Below, in pieces: positions 8,517-17,396 of a DNA stretch of 64,000 nucleotides. A program made the position numbers and the translations under genes. Each line of letters begins with the position of its first letter. Positions within the stretch are counted from its first letter, which is position 1. The notes beneath the pieces are model-generated. The model had not been told where the DNA came from. It did no database searches and saw only the letters and a list, made by a program, of their open reading frames with translations. Source of the stretch: Nostoc sp. CHAB 5824 (GTDB lineage: Bacteria; Cyanobacteriota; Cyanobacteriia; Cyanobacteriales; Nostocaceae); NCBI RefSeq assembly GCF_020829665.1, contig NZ_JAIVFT010000010.1:241191-305190 (forward strand). Direction: 5' to 3'.

Positions 8517-8999
8517 TTAAAACGCGACAGCTTGACCTGTCCCCTTTAGATGGATTGTTGTATAAGTTTGTTTTTGCCCCTGGTTGAATTGAGGAATCAC
8601 AGAAAAGCGGTTTGTTGTGGTGATTCCTTTAGTTTCAATTTTTACTTCGTTGCTATATCCAAGGTTTACACGGGGTATAAGTAAGGTAAATGTGGTGTTG
8701 CCAGTATCTACTGTCTTTTTAATAGTCACAGTCACTAGCGTACCAATTTCCGTATCTACAGTACGGATTTGATCTCCGGTAAAGTTTAATGTCTGTTTCT
8801 GTTCTTGATAGCTGAAAAGGGGCTTGCCAGTAATACTTGACGTTGAGTAATTAACATTGACTTTATCGCCTTTAAAATTATACCCTGTAAAATTATACAA
8901 GTTCGGTATTTTTTCTTCTAAGGCATGGGATTGTAATACTGGTATTGCTGCTAAGGTTATACCTAATCCGAATGATGCAATTAAATTTCTTGTTTGCAT
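8517..8999 (-). CDS. Secreted protein of unknown function
   Basis: A 160-aa protein with a clear signal peptide (MQTRNLIASFGLGITLAAI, likely cleavage after SHA near residue 26). The mature part is rich in Thr, Asn and alternating hydrophobic residues typical of a small beta-barrel or beta-sandwich, without cysteines. I do not recognise the family. Export to periplasm or outside is the only firm inference. Confidence 0.65.
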   Translation of the reverse strand: MQTRNLIASFGLGITLAAIPVLQSHALEEKIPNLYNFTGYNFKGDKVNVNYSTSSITGKPLFSYQEQKQTLNFTGDQIRTVDTEIGTLVTVTIKKTVDTGNTTFTLLIPRVNLGYSNEVKIETKGITTTNRFSVIPQFNQGQKQTYTTIHLKGTGQAVAF

Positions 9000-9411
9000 A
9001 TTTCAAAAAGTTATTGCTAATTTGACAAAGATATCTACCCTAATGGGAATGACAATAGGAATCAAACCAATTATAAAAGTGGATATTCCGAAAAACTTGT
9101 TAAATGCAACACATCGCAATCGTTATTAATATAGTTGCAATAATTTGTAATAGTACGTAAAGTTACATCTGTCTTGAAAATAGGTAATAAGTGGCAAGAA
9201 ATAAGGAAAAGGATTTTTATACTATTGTTATGGGCTATTGCTCGTAGGTGTCTTGCAAATAGGTAAACTTGAAAACCGACTATTACGGCATGGCGGAAAT
9301 AAAGCTACCATTAAAAATGGTAAAAAAGCCAAGAATGTAGGTCTTTTAACTTCCATAAAACGGTACTAAAGTTTTGTTTTATAATTAGAAATTTTGCATT
9401 TACCATTGCTT
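9000..9411. other. Intergenic region between divergent genes
   Basis: AT-rich and without a gene. It should carry the promoters of the secreted-protein gene and the M16 protease gene. A small hairpin TACCATT-AAA-AATGGTA lies at 9306-9322, followed by six A residues. Confidence 0.45.
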
Positions 9412-12210
9412 ATGAAGCTACGCTCATATATGCTTATAGGGTTTTTTCTCAGCCTTCTGCTAAGTATTGTGCCTTTTTCAGGCAATTTCACCAATGCTGC
9501 AACACCAACAGCAGTCGCACCTGTATCTGCTGTCTCATTCACCCAAGGGGTGCAAAAAACGGTATTGGACAACGGCTTAACAGTGCTAACTAAAGAAGTC
9601 CATACCGCTCCAGTAGTGAGCGTACAGGTTTGGTATAAAGTTGGTTCACGTAACGAGGTTAAGGGAGAGAATGGCATTTCTCACCAGCTAGAACATTTGA
9701 TGTTCAAGGGTACAACTGACCGTCCTGTGCAGTTTGGAAGGTTATTTAGTGCCTTGGGTAGCCAGTTCAATGCCTTTACTAGTTATGACGAAACGGCTTA
9801 CTTTGGCACAGTGCAACGAGACAAACTCGAAGCATTGTTGACGCTGGAAGCCGATCGCATGAAAAACTCCTTAATTGGGCCTGAACAACTCACAAGCGAA
9901 AAGCGGGTGGTGATCTCCGAGTTACAGGGGTACGAAAATTCACCAGGCTATCGTCTGAATCGCTCAGTGATGCGAGATGCTTTTCCTACTAGAGCCTATG
10001 GCTTACCTGTGGGAGGCACAAAAGCTGATGTAGAAAAATTCACAGTGGAGCAAGTACGGAATTATTACCAAACCTACTACAGCCCAGAAAATGCGACGTT
10101 GGTGATTACAGGGGATTTTGCCACAGAACCTGTACTTAAAGTTGTTAAAGAAACTTACGGGAAGTTGGCAAAACGAAGGAAAGAGGACACAGGGACGTTA
10201 CGCCAGAACACGGTTAGGGAAAATGTCACCGCGTCTTCTCCGGTTGCCCCTACTACTAAAAAAGCACCGATTGTTTTGAAGCAACCTGGAAGCGCGGCAC
10301 TACTGCAAGCAGTGTATCCATTAACAGATATCAAGCATCCTGATGTCCCAGCAATTGATGTGATGGATGCCATCCTCACAGGCGGACGCAGCTCTAGACT
10401 TTACCAAGCGTTGGTGGAATCTGGACTCGCTAGTTCAATGAGTGGCGGTGCTGCCGAACTCATCGAACCAGGTTGGTATGAAATTAATGCTACGGCGGCT
10501 CCGGGTCAAGAATTGGGGAAAATTGCCCAGGTACTCCAGGAATCTTTAGCAAAATTGCAACAGCAGCCAGTTACTACAGAAGAATTGAACCGGGCGAAGA
10601 CGCAACTGCAAGCTTCCTTTATTTTGGGTAACCAAGACATTACCAGTCAAGCTAGCCAACTGGGATATAACCAAACTGTGGCCGGCGATTATCATTTTAT
10701 TGAACAGTATCTGGCTGCGATCGCAAAAGTCACCCCAGCCCAAGTACAGAAAGTAGCAAAAACTTACCTAAATCCGGCTAAACAAACCATCGGCTTCTTT
10801 GAGCCAACTCAACCAGATGGTAAACCAGGAACTTCTAGTGCTGGTTCTGGTCGCACAGTGGAAAATTTCAGCCCTGGTAAACCTGTAGATCCAGCAGAAC
10901 TGGCTAAATATCTGCCACCTGCCACATCAGCTACAGATTCGGGCAAACAATCACTACCAGAAGAGTTTACCTTGAATAATGGTTTGCGGGTTCTGTTATT
11001 GGGCGATCGCAACCTCCCCACCATCAACTTGAGTGGACAAATTGACGCCGGTACTGAATTTGACGGTAATCAAAAAGCTGGATTAGCGAATTTGACTGCG
11101 ACCAACTTAATGAATGGGACGCAAACTAAAAATGCTTTGGACTTGGCAAAAACTTTAGAAGACCGGGGAGCCGATTTAGACTTCAGTGCTAGTCGTGAGG
11201 GAGTTAACATTAGCGGTAAGGGACTTTCAGCGAACCTGCCGATATTGATTGAAACTTTGGCAGATGTGTTAGAAAATGCCACTTTCCCAGCCGACCAGTT
11301 AGAACTGAGTCGCCAGCGGGCGTTGACAAGTCTCAAAGTCCAGCTAGATGACCCTAGAGGTTTAGGACGACAAGTATTTCAGCAGGCAATTTACCCTGAA
11401 AATCATCCGTTCCACAGCTTTCCCACAGCCGAGAGCTTAAAGAGTATTACTCGTGATGATTTGCTTAACTTTTACCAAACGCACTACCGACCAGATAACA
11501 CGACGATCGCAATAGTTGGAGACTTTGATCCAGTTAAGTTAAAAGCTTTGCTGAATCAGGCGTTTGGCAAATGGTCAGCCACAGGTAAGCCGCCTGTTCT
11601 CAAAATACCGTCGGTGCCATTACCGCAAACTTTGACACGTTTAAACAAAGTAATTCCTGGTAAAGCAGAGGCTGTTACCTACATTGGCTACAACGGCATC
11701 TCTCGGAAAGACCCGCGTTTTTATGCAGCACTAGTGCTAAATCAAATTTTGGGTGGTGATACCTTATCGAGCCGCTTGGGTACGGAAGTGCGCGATCGCC
11801 AAGGTCTAACCTACGGTATCTATAGTGGTTTTGCCGCCGGAATCAATCCCGGCCCGTTCTTGATTCAAATGCAGACTGCTCCTCTTGATACCCAAAAAGC
11901 GATCACCAGTACTCTCGCTTTACTCAAACAGTTACGCGAACAAGGAGTAACTGAGTCTGAATTCAACACGGCAAAACGCTCAATTACTAATAGCTATCCC
12001 GTAGATTTAGCTAATCCCAGTGATGTATCAAGCATCATTTTGAATAATGCTATTTTGGGACTTTCACGAGCAGAAATCCGAGAGTTTCCCCAACGGATTC
12101 AAGCAGTCACTATGGCTCAAATGCAACAGACAATTGAGGATTTAATTAAGCCGGAAAATTTGATAATTGTCACTGCTGGCCCTGGAGAAACTGCGTCCGA
12201 GGGTAGCTAA
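9412..12210 (+). CDS. Fused two-module M16 zinc peptidase (pitrilysin family), exported
   Basis: A 932-aa protein started at the ATG at 9412 (MKLRSYMLIG), not at the TTG at 9394, because this gives a good signal peptide or anchor (hydrophobic to about residue 22, Ala-rich cleavage region). The first M16 module has the inverted zinc motif HQLEH at residues 91-95 and a downstream SELQGYEN glutamate. The second module (from about residue 505, EEFTLNNGLRVLL) lacks HxxEH and is expected to be the inactive clamshell partner. Usually M16B proteins come as two subunits; here they are fused. A transcription terminator follows. Confidence 0.9.
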   Translation: MKLRSYMLIGFFLSLLLSIVPFSGNFTNAATPTAVAPVSAVSFTQGVQKTVLDNGLTVLTKEVHTAPVVSVQVWYKVGSRNEVKGENGISHQLEHLMFKGTTDRPVQFGRLFSALGSQFNAFTSYDETAYFGTVQRDKLEALLTLEADRMKNSLIGPEQLTSEKRVVISELQGYENSPGYRLNRSVMRDAFPTRAYGLPVGGTKADVEKFTVEQVRNYYQTYYSPENATLVITGDFATEPVLKVVKETYGKLAKRRKEDTGTLRQNTVRENVTASSPVAPTTKKAPIVLKQPGSAALLQAVYPLTDIKHPDVPAIDVMDAILTGGRSSRLYQALVESGLASSMSGGAAELIEPGWYEINATAAPGQELGKIAQVLQESLAKLQQQPVTTEELNRAKTQLQASFILGNQDITSQASQLGYNQTVAGDYHFIEQYLAAIAKVTPAQVQKVAKTYLNPAKQTIGFFEPTQPDGKPGTSSAGSGRTVENFSPGKPVDPAELAKYLPPATSATDSGKQSLPEEFTLNNGLRVLLLGDRNLPTINLSGQIDAGTEFDGNQKAGLANLTATNLMNGTQTKNALDLAKTLEDRGADLDFSASREGVNISGKGLSANLPILIETLADVLENATFPADQLELSRQRALTSLKVQLDDPRGLGRQVFQQAIYPENHPFHSFPTAESLKSITRDDLLNFYQTHYRPDNTTIAIVGDFDPVKLKALLNQAFGKWSATGKPPVLKIPSVPLPQTLTRLNKVIPGKAEAVTYIGYNGISRKDPRFYAALVLNQILGGDTLSSRLGTEVRDRQGLTYGIYSGFAAGINPGPFLIQMQTAPLDTQKAITSTLALLKQLREQGVTESEFNTAKRSITNSYPVDLANPSDVSSIILNNAILGLSRAEIREFPQRIQAVTMAQMQQTIEDLIKPENLIIVTAGPGETASEGS

Positions 12211-12227
12211 TTGCTTCATGCCAAAAT

Positions 12228-12266
12228 ACAAAGGTGCTAAAGTTTACTTTACGCCTTTGTGTTTTA
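12228..12266 (+). terminator. Rho-independent-type terminator after the M16 gene
   Basis: ACAAAGG and CCTTTGT pair, with an inner AAAGT/ACTTT stem, and the hairpin is followed by GTTTTATT. It lies 17 bases after the stop codon. Confidence 0.65.
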
Positions 12267-12436
12267 TTAACTTCATACCAATTTAAAAAATTAGGAAAGT
12301 TCTGTCAGAAGGAAGCTTTAGCTTAGACTTTCCGCCAAATCTAAAATCCAAAATAGGATCGGATTGCAAAAGTGAAATTGTAGTTTACAGAAAAAGTATA
12401 AGTGAACCTATTTCATAATTGAAATGAGAAAATGAG

Positions 12437-12609
12437 ATAGGACTTACGCACTGTACAAATGCATCGTGATGTGAATTAACTAAAATAGGTTCTTTCTGGC
12501 TTTTCTTAATTATTCTGCGATCGTTAATAGACCATGCTGTACCCTTACAAAAGATGTGGTTTTTAAACTTATCCATATTTGACATTTATTGTCAATACGT
12601 AAGTCTTAT
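12437..12609. mobile_element. MITE-like element bounded by ACTTACGCA-type inverted repeats and TA
   Basis: ATAGGACTTACGCA at 12437-12450 and TACGTAAGTCTTAT at 12596-12609 are inverted repeats (12 of 14). Each end includes a TA dinucleotide, as expected for IS630/Tc1-type insertion. The 173-bp body has no credible gene; a 66-codon open frame inside it is best explained as chance. Confidence 0.6.
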
Positions 12610-12652
12610 GAGAGTGCGTACAGACAGACTTCTACATACTTCTTTGAACGAA

Positions 12653-13744
12653 TTATTTTCTTGGAAAATGAAGATGAAAATTAGTATAAAATCCTTCAGC
12701 AGAAAGCCTGTTCTTCCAGAGTTTTCGGCACTCATACTGCAAATCTAAGAATTCTTGGTCTGAAAGATTGCTATGAAATTCAGCCACTTTCTCTGCAATA
12801 TATGGTATTTCCTTCTCATCTACCCAGACGCAATATTTTTTCCAGTCAATTATAGAATCGTCAGGTAAAACGCAGTCTGTATCAATAAAAATTGGAATAC
12901 GACCACAACTAAGAATTTCATATAATCGAATAGAATAGTTTGCAGAACCACGACAGGACAAAATGTAGTCGCTCTCAACTATATTTTTCACATATTCAGC
13001 ACGAGCCTTCTGTCTTTGCTCTACATCTTGTGTATTTAGAAATACTGTTTCGTCTTTGATAATAAAGTTTGTGTTTACTAAAGAGGGGCTTTCTGCAAGT
13101 ATTTTCAGAGCCTGACTACGCATAATTTGTCCCTTGTAAGGCGAAACCCCAAGCTCTAATGATTTGGTTAACATTACCCCGTGAAATAAAACCGTTTTTA
13201 ATTTCTTTTCCCATGAATCCGGTACTGCTAAACCACAAAATCCAACAACAGGTTTATCAGATTTCTGCCTGAAAGATATTTCACCCCCTAAATATTCTTC
13301 AACAAAATCTTCAGTAAAAGAAGGCATAATAATATCCTTTTGCCTCTTTTTCGACCGATATACTGCCATCCGCATTACTGTTGCATTCTTGACAGGAATT
13401 TCTTCGGCGCAACAATCACCTGCGAAAAAAATAACTAGTTCTTTACCGCTATTAGCTACTTTTTCTGCAAATTCAATAGATAGACTTTCTGCTTGTTTGT
13501 TAACTTTACTTCTCCAACTCTCTCCTCGGATCGATCTCCAGTTTATAGGCATGATAACTAAATCAGCTTCCTCTAACGAAGTCATTTTAAAAAGAGAATT
13601 ACTTACCTCTATATACTTGCTATACAATCTAGACCAAGGGTGTTTTTCACTTGGGATAAATTCTGTCCAAAAGGGATAAAGCATTGGAACTGGCTCTATC
13701 CTTTTAGGAAGGTAATTTTTATCAGAATAGATATTTAATTGCAT
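12653..13744 (-). CDS. Exostosin-family glycosyltransferase (GT47-like)
   Basis: A 363-aa protein with no signal peptide. The N-terminal half has the exostosin-type layout (ADLVIMPINW near residue 62, then GKELVIFFAGDC). The C-terminal half carries the family signature SDYILSCRGSANYSIRLYE, followed by LSCGRIPIFIDTDCVLP, the nucleotide-sugar binding region of GT-B folds. It probably adds a sugar to an exopolysaccharide or surface glycan. It stands alone, is AT-rich, and has a transposon-like element just beyond its 3' end, so acquisition by transfer is plausible. Confidence 0.8.
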   Translation of the reverse strand: MQLNIYSDKNYLPKRIEPVPMLYPFWTEFIPSEKHPWSRLYSKYIEVSNSLFKMTSLEEADLVIMPINWRSIRGESWRSKVNKQAESLSIEFAEKVANSGKELVIFFAGDCCAEEIPVKNATVMRMAVYRSKKRQKDIIMPSFTEDFVEEYLGGEISFRQKSDKPVVGFCGLAVPDSWEKKLKTVLFHGVMLTKSLELGVSPYKGQIMRSQALKILAESPSLVNTNFIIKDETVFLNTQDVEQRQKARAEYVKNIVESDYILSCRGSANYSIRLYEILSCGRIPIFIDTDCVLPDDSIIDWKKYCVWVDEKEIPYIAEKVAEFHSNLSDQEFLDLQYECRKLWKNRLSAEGFYTNFHLHFPRK

Positions 13745-14174
13745 ATTTCAACGTGAATTCGACTAGTTGAATCATTGAAAAATTATACAATAAATTTAAT
13801 TAATTTAAAACAGCTTTTCGGCAGATTTGTTTTTATGCTAATTTTTGTAAAAGTATCCGGCATTAGTTGATGCTAACAGATATAGGCTTGAACATATTCA
13901 TGAATATTTATATACCTAATTGAGCAATTGAGAAAGATAGTATTAAGACAAAATAAACAGATATAGTAATCTGAATTTGAGCGTGGAAAAGTACGTATAT
14001 CTAAGCATTACAGCGATTTTCTATCTCACGAATGATTTAGAAGGGGAGAGTTAAAAAAGTGATAATATCTAACTCATAGCGATACCTGCGGCGGGCTACC
14101 ACAATGCAGATGAGGTACTTTTAAATTAATACGTTTAGATTAATCCTTGATCCTCCCTAACCCTTCTTAAAATT
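13745..14174. other. AT-rich intergenic region
   Basis: No gene seen. Contains one copy of a dispersed GC-rich repeat (GCGATACCTGCGGCGGGCTACC at 14079-14100, variants at 15682, 23436 and 27690) and the presumed promoter of the exostosin gene. Confidence 0.4.
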
Positions 14175-14807
14175 TTATTCTTCCTGTTTCTTATCTTCCA
14201 AATTGGTTATTTTTGTATTTAGCATCAGGATAGAGTTTTCTGGACTCTTTTGTTCTTCTTTCTTTTCTTGTACGACTTGAGTGGCATATATTTCTACATC
14301 TCGTTGAATAATATCTTCTACATGACCTGCAAAAAGATTAAATGCTTGTTCATGGCTTGTATAATCACGATAAGGGCCTGTCAACTGTGAGAATTGCCAC
14401 CCTTGGGTTTTCAAAGATTCGACTGTACGGCGATAGTGTCGCCAACGTTCTCCATAGTGAAAAAACTCTTCAATGGCAGCGCTAATAGCAACTATTTGGC
14501 TTAAACCAAAAGTTGACCAGATAATGATGGCATCCCTGGTAGTATTATTTTCAATATTGTTAACTTTTAGAGTAGTGTTAATGTTTAGACTTACTAATGC
14601 CGGGAGAATTACACCACCAATAATAGTTGTTATCCGCAAAAAATAATGGCGATCGCGTGATGAATTTGCCTTAGCTTCCATCCAGAGTACTTGGTCTAAC
14701 CAGCGCGATCGCAAGAAATGTCTTTGCATATCGCCTAACTTCATACCTTCAAATAACTTGTTAAAATCTTCCTTTAAAAATTCATGATAACTATCTTTTT
14801 TTGCCAT
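14175..14807 (-). CDS. SLATT-type two-TM protein (DUF4231)
   Basis: A 210-aa protein with two transmembrane helices (about residues 56-76 and 93-116) between a charged N-terminal helix and a conserved cytoplasmic segment EEFFHYGERWRHYRRTVESL, the DUF4231/SLATT signature. The tail is highly charged and probably coiled-coil. SLATT domains are predicted pore-forming or membrane-perturbing effectors that work with a nucleotide sensor. Its SD (AGGAG, read on the minus strand at 14814-14818) overlaps the stop codon of the SLOG gene, so translation is coupled. Confidence 0.8.
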   Translation of the reverse strand: MAKKDSYHEFLKEDFNKLFEGMKLGDMQRHFLRSRWLDQVLWMEAKANSSRDRHYFLRITTIIGGVILPALVSLNINTTLKVNNIENNTTRDAIIIWSTFGLSQIVAISAAIEEFFHYGERWRHYRRTVESLKTQGWQFSQLTGPYRDYTSHEQAFNLFAGHVEDIIQRDVEIYATQVVQEKKEEQKSPENSILMLNTKITNLEDKKQEE

Positions 14808-14816
14808 TATTCACTC

Positions 14817-15563
14817 CTAAGTAGAAAGCAAATTTTTAATTATTTTGCCTAAGTTTGCAACTCCCTTCTCTATGTCGATTAAGTCGATGTATTCTAATTT
14901 ACCAGATTTAGCTAATTTTTTAGCTCGTTCATCGCTAGCCTGACCACGCAAGGCATCTGCAAGTATATCTGCGGTTCTACCACTACCAGCAATCACAATA
15001 ACTAACCTTCCAGTATTAACGCTAGAGAACGCATCCTCAAAGGTAATTTCACCACCGTTCAAAAGTACAGTCAGCGAAGGCGCGTTATTCGCCAGTACAG
15101 TTGCCACCTGAGATATCCAAGGAGACTCGTTGCCCCAATTATCGCCAGGAACCAGTATAAAATGAGTATGGTTTGGTTCTAAAGGTGTCAAGTCAGCAGC
15201 AGGTTCTTGTTGATTAGGTAAAGCTACTTTACTTTCAGGTGTTACACCAATCAAAGCAAACTTAGCACCTATCTGGGTACGAGCCTCACCCATCAATTGC
15301 ATGACTCCCGCATCCGTACCTCCATCTACAACATAAGCCCCCAAAGTTTCGGCGATAGGGGCTAAAACTTCCGTAAACAACCGTTGGATGCGGCGAAATT
15401 CGGCTTCACTGATGTTACTTGCACCCCCCACCACTACTAAAACAGAACGCGAACCGCCAAGCCCTATTCGCTCAAGAGCATTAGGTAATTCGGTTTGTTG
15501 ATCAACTCGAATAGCTAATGCTGTTTGTCCGCTGTCAAAGGTAAGTTTCAAACAATTTTTCAT
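14817..15563 (-). CDS. SLOG-superfamily (LSDAT/TRPM-like) nucleotide-sensing protein
   Basis: A 248-aa soluble protein with a Rossmann-like SLOG fold. Motifs seen: VVVGGASN (43-50), VDGGTDAGVM (79-88), PGDNWGNES (139-147), LLNGG (167-171) and IAGSGRTAD (191-199). This pattern matches the prokaryotic LSDAT branch related to the N-terminal domain of TRPM channels, expected to bind or process a nucleotide derivative such as an ADP-ribose-like ligand (family knowledge). It is the first gene of an operon with the SLATT membrane protein, so it likely gates that effector. Confidence 0.8.
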   Translation of the reverse strand: MKNCLKLTFDSGQTALAIRVDQQTELPNALERIGLGGSRSVLVVVGGASNISEAEFRRIQRLFTEVLAPIAETLGAYVVDGGTDAGVMQLMGEARTQIGAKFALIGVTPESKVALPNQQEPAADLTPLEPNHTHFILVPGDNWGNESPWISQVATVLANNAPSLTVLLNGGEITFEDAFSSVNTGRLVIVIAGSGRTADILADALRGQASDERAKKLAKSGKLEYIDLIDIEKGVANLGKIIKNLLST

Positions 15564-15945
15564 TTGTCAAAAATACTGACTGCTTAAGTTTTCCAGGGTA
15601 GAACTTCGCAGCCATGTTCCGCAAGTGCTGTATTATGCACAGTTAATTGCTAAAGCGTTCAGCTTTTTGTCCCACAGAGGAGCGATGTCTCCGACGGGCT
15701 ACGCCTACGCAACAAGCTTTATTTAGCGCAGCTTCAAAAAGCAACGTTATGATAATTAATCGTCTAATAATAAATAAGTTGGCACAACTAAACCTTAATA
15801 GTACTGAGACGATTAATCGCCTCTGTAAAGCAGTCAAAAATCATTAAACTATAGACTTTGGGCTATAAACTCTTGAGAGTGGACTGTTAGGTGCTGCACC
15901 CAACCAAAATCAGCCGTTGTACAAATTTCCACAAGGATAATTGAA
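15564..15945. other. Intergenic region before glyA
   Basis: No gene. Holds a GCGATGTCTCCGACGGGC-type dispersed repeat (15682-15710) and a degenerate GAGACGATTAATCGCCTCT palindrome near 15804-15822. An AAGGA ribosome-binding site lies just before the glyA GTG. Confidence 0.45.
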
Positions 15946-17229
15946 GTGACTAAGACTAACTCAGACTTTCTTACCTCCACCGATCCAGCGATCGCGGAGT
16001 TAATCAACGACGAACTACAGCGTCAGCGAGATCATTTGGAGCTGATTGCTAGTGAAAACTTTACCTCTGCTGCGGTACTGGCGGCTCAAGGTTCGGTACT
16101 GACAAATAAATATGCCGAGGGATTACCTGGTAAACGCTATTATGGCGGTTGTGAGTATATCGATAAAATTGAGCAGCTAGCGATCAATCGTGCTAAACAG
16201 ATATTTGGTGCTGCTCATGCAAATGTGCAACCTCATTCTGGCGCACAAGCGAATTTTGCAGTGTTCCTATCGCTGCTGCAACCAGGGGACAAAATTATGG
16301 GGATGGATTTGTCTCATGGGGGACATCTCACCCACGGTTCACCAGTTAATGTCTCAGGTAAGTGGTTCCAAGTTAGCCACTACGGTGTCAGCCAACAAAC
16401 AGAACAACTTGACTACGACCAAATTCGGGAGCTGGCGCTGAGGGAGCGTCCTAAGCTGCTGATTTGTGGTTATTCGGCTTATCCCCGTATAATTGACTTT
16501 GAAAAGTTCCGTAGCATTGCTGATGAAATCGGCGCTTACTTACTGGGGGATATTGCTCATATCGCTGGTTTGGTTGCTAGTGGTCTTCATCCTGATCCCA
16601 TTCCTCATTGTCATGTGGTGACAACAACTACCCATAAGACTCTACGCGGCCCTAGAGGTGGTTTAATTTTGACCAGCGACGTAGAATTAGGTAAAAAGCT
16701 AGATAAATCTGTTTTTCCTGGCACTCAAGGCGGGCCATTGGAACACGTCATTGCTGGTAAGGCAGTAGCTTTTGGAGAAGCCCTAAAGCCTGAGTTTAAA
16801 ACCTATTCTGCCCAAGTGATTGAAAATGCTCGTGCTTTGGCAGAACAATTACAAAACCGGGGTTTAAAGCTAGTGTCTAATGGCACTGACAACCATTTAA
16901 TTCTCGTGGATTTACGTTCTGTCGGTTTAACTGGTAAGCAGGCGGATCAGTTAGTTAGTACTGTAAATATTACTGCTAACAAAAATACTGTTCCCTTTGA
17001 TCCACAATCGCCATTTGTTACTAGTGGTCTGAGGTTAGGTTCGCCTGCAATGACCACGCGAGGCTTAGGAGTAGCAGAATTTACTGAGATTGGAAATATA
17101 ATTAGCGATCGCCTGCTTTCTCCAGATTCCGACGTAGTAACCCAAGATTGTCGGCAACGAGTAGCAGCATTGTGCGATCGCTTCCCCTTATATCCTCACC
17201 TGGAAATTCCTGTACCAGCACTAGCATAG
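15946..17229 (+). CDS. glyA: Serine hydroxymethyltransferase
   Basis: A 427-aa PLP enzyme that interconverts serine and glycine with tetrahydrofolate, also serving photorespiratory glycine. Start is GTG with AAGGA about 9 bases upstream. Features: the substrate-binding segment LIASENFTS near residue 30, YAEGLPGKRYYGGCE near residue 53, and the PLP lysine Lys231 in TTTTHKTLRGPRGG. Length is normal. It precedes cinA on the same strand but a 167-bp low-complexity tract separates them, so cotranscription is uncertain. Confidence 0.97.
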   Translation: MTKTNSDFLTSTDPAIAELINDELQRQRDHLELIASENFTSAAVLAAQGSVLTNKYAEGLPGKRYYGGCEYIDKIEQLAINRAKQIFGAAHANVQPHSGAQANFAVFLSLLQPGDKIMGMDLSHGGHLTHGSPVNVSGKWFQVSHYGVSQQTEQLDYDQIRELALRERPKLLICGYSAYPRIIDFEKFRSIADEIGAYLLGDIAHIAGLVASGLHPDPIPHCHVVTTTTHKTLRGPRGGLILTSDVELGKKLDKSVFPGTQGGPLEHVIAGKAVAFGEALKPEFKTYSAQVIENARALAEQLQNRGLKLVSNGTDNHLILVDLRSVGLTGKQADQLVSTVNITANKNTVPFDPQSPFVTSGLRLGSPAMTTRGLGVAEFTEIGNIISDRLLSPDSDVVTQDCRQRVAALCDRFPLYPHLEIPVPALA

Positions 17230-17233
17230 GGCA

Positions 17234-17396
17234 TTGGGAAGAGGCAGAGGGGCAGGGGGGAGAATAAAAATTACCTCTTTCCTCTCTACCCCCTTCTCTA
17301 CTTCTTCATCTTCCCCTGCCTCCCCTGCTCCCTTCTCTACTTCTTCATCTCCCCCTGCTCCCTCACCCCCGCTCCCTACTCCCCTTCCCAAATCTA
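17234..17396. repeat. Purine-rich then pyrimidine-rich low-complexity tract
   Basis: A G/A-rich run (17234-17264) is followed by about 120 bases of C/T-rich sequence with an imperfect tandem unit CCCTTCTCTACTTCTTCATC at 17291 and 17330. The two halves can pair imperfectly into a long hairpin. The open frame through it is compositionally biased and is not a gene. Confidence 0.7.

Noticed and set aside
12385..12585. 66-codon open frame on the minus strand
   Set aside because: It overlaps the TIR-bounded element at 12437-12609 and matches no protein family I know.
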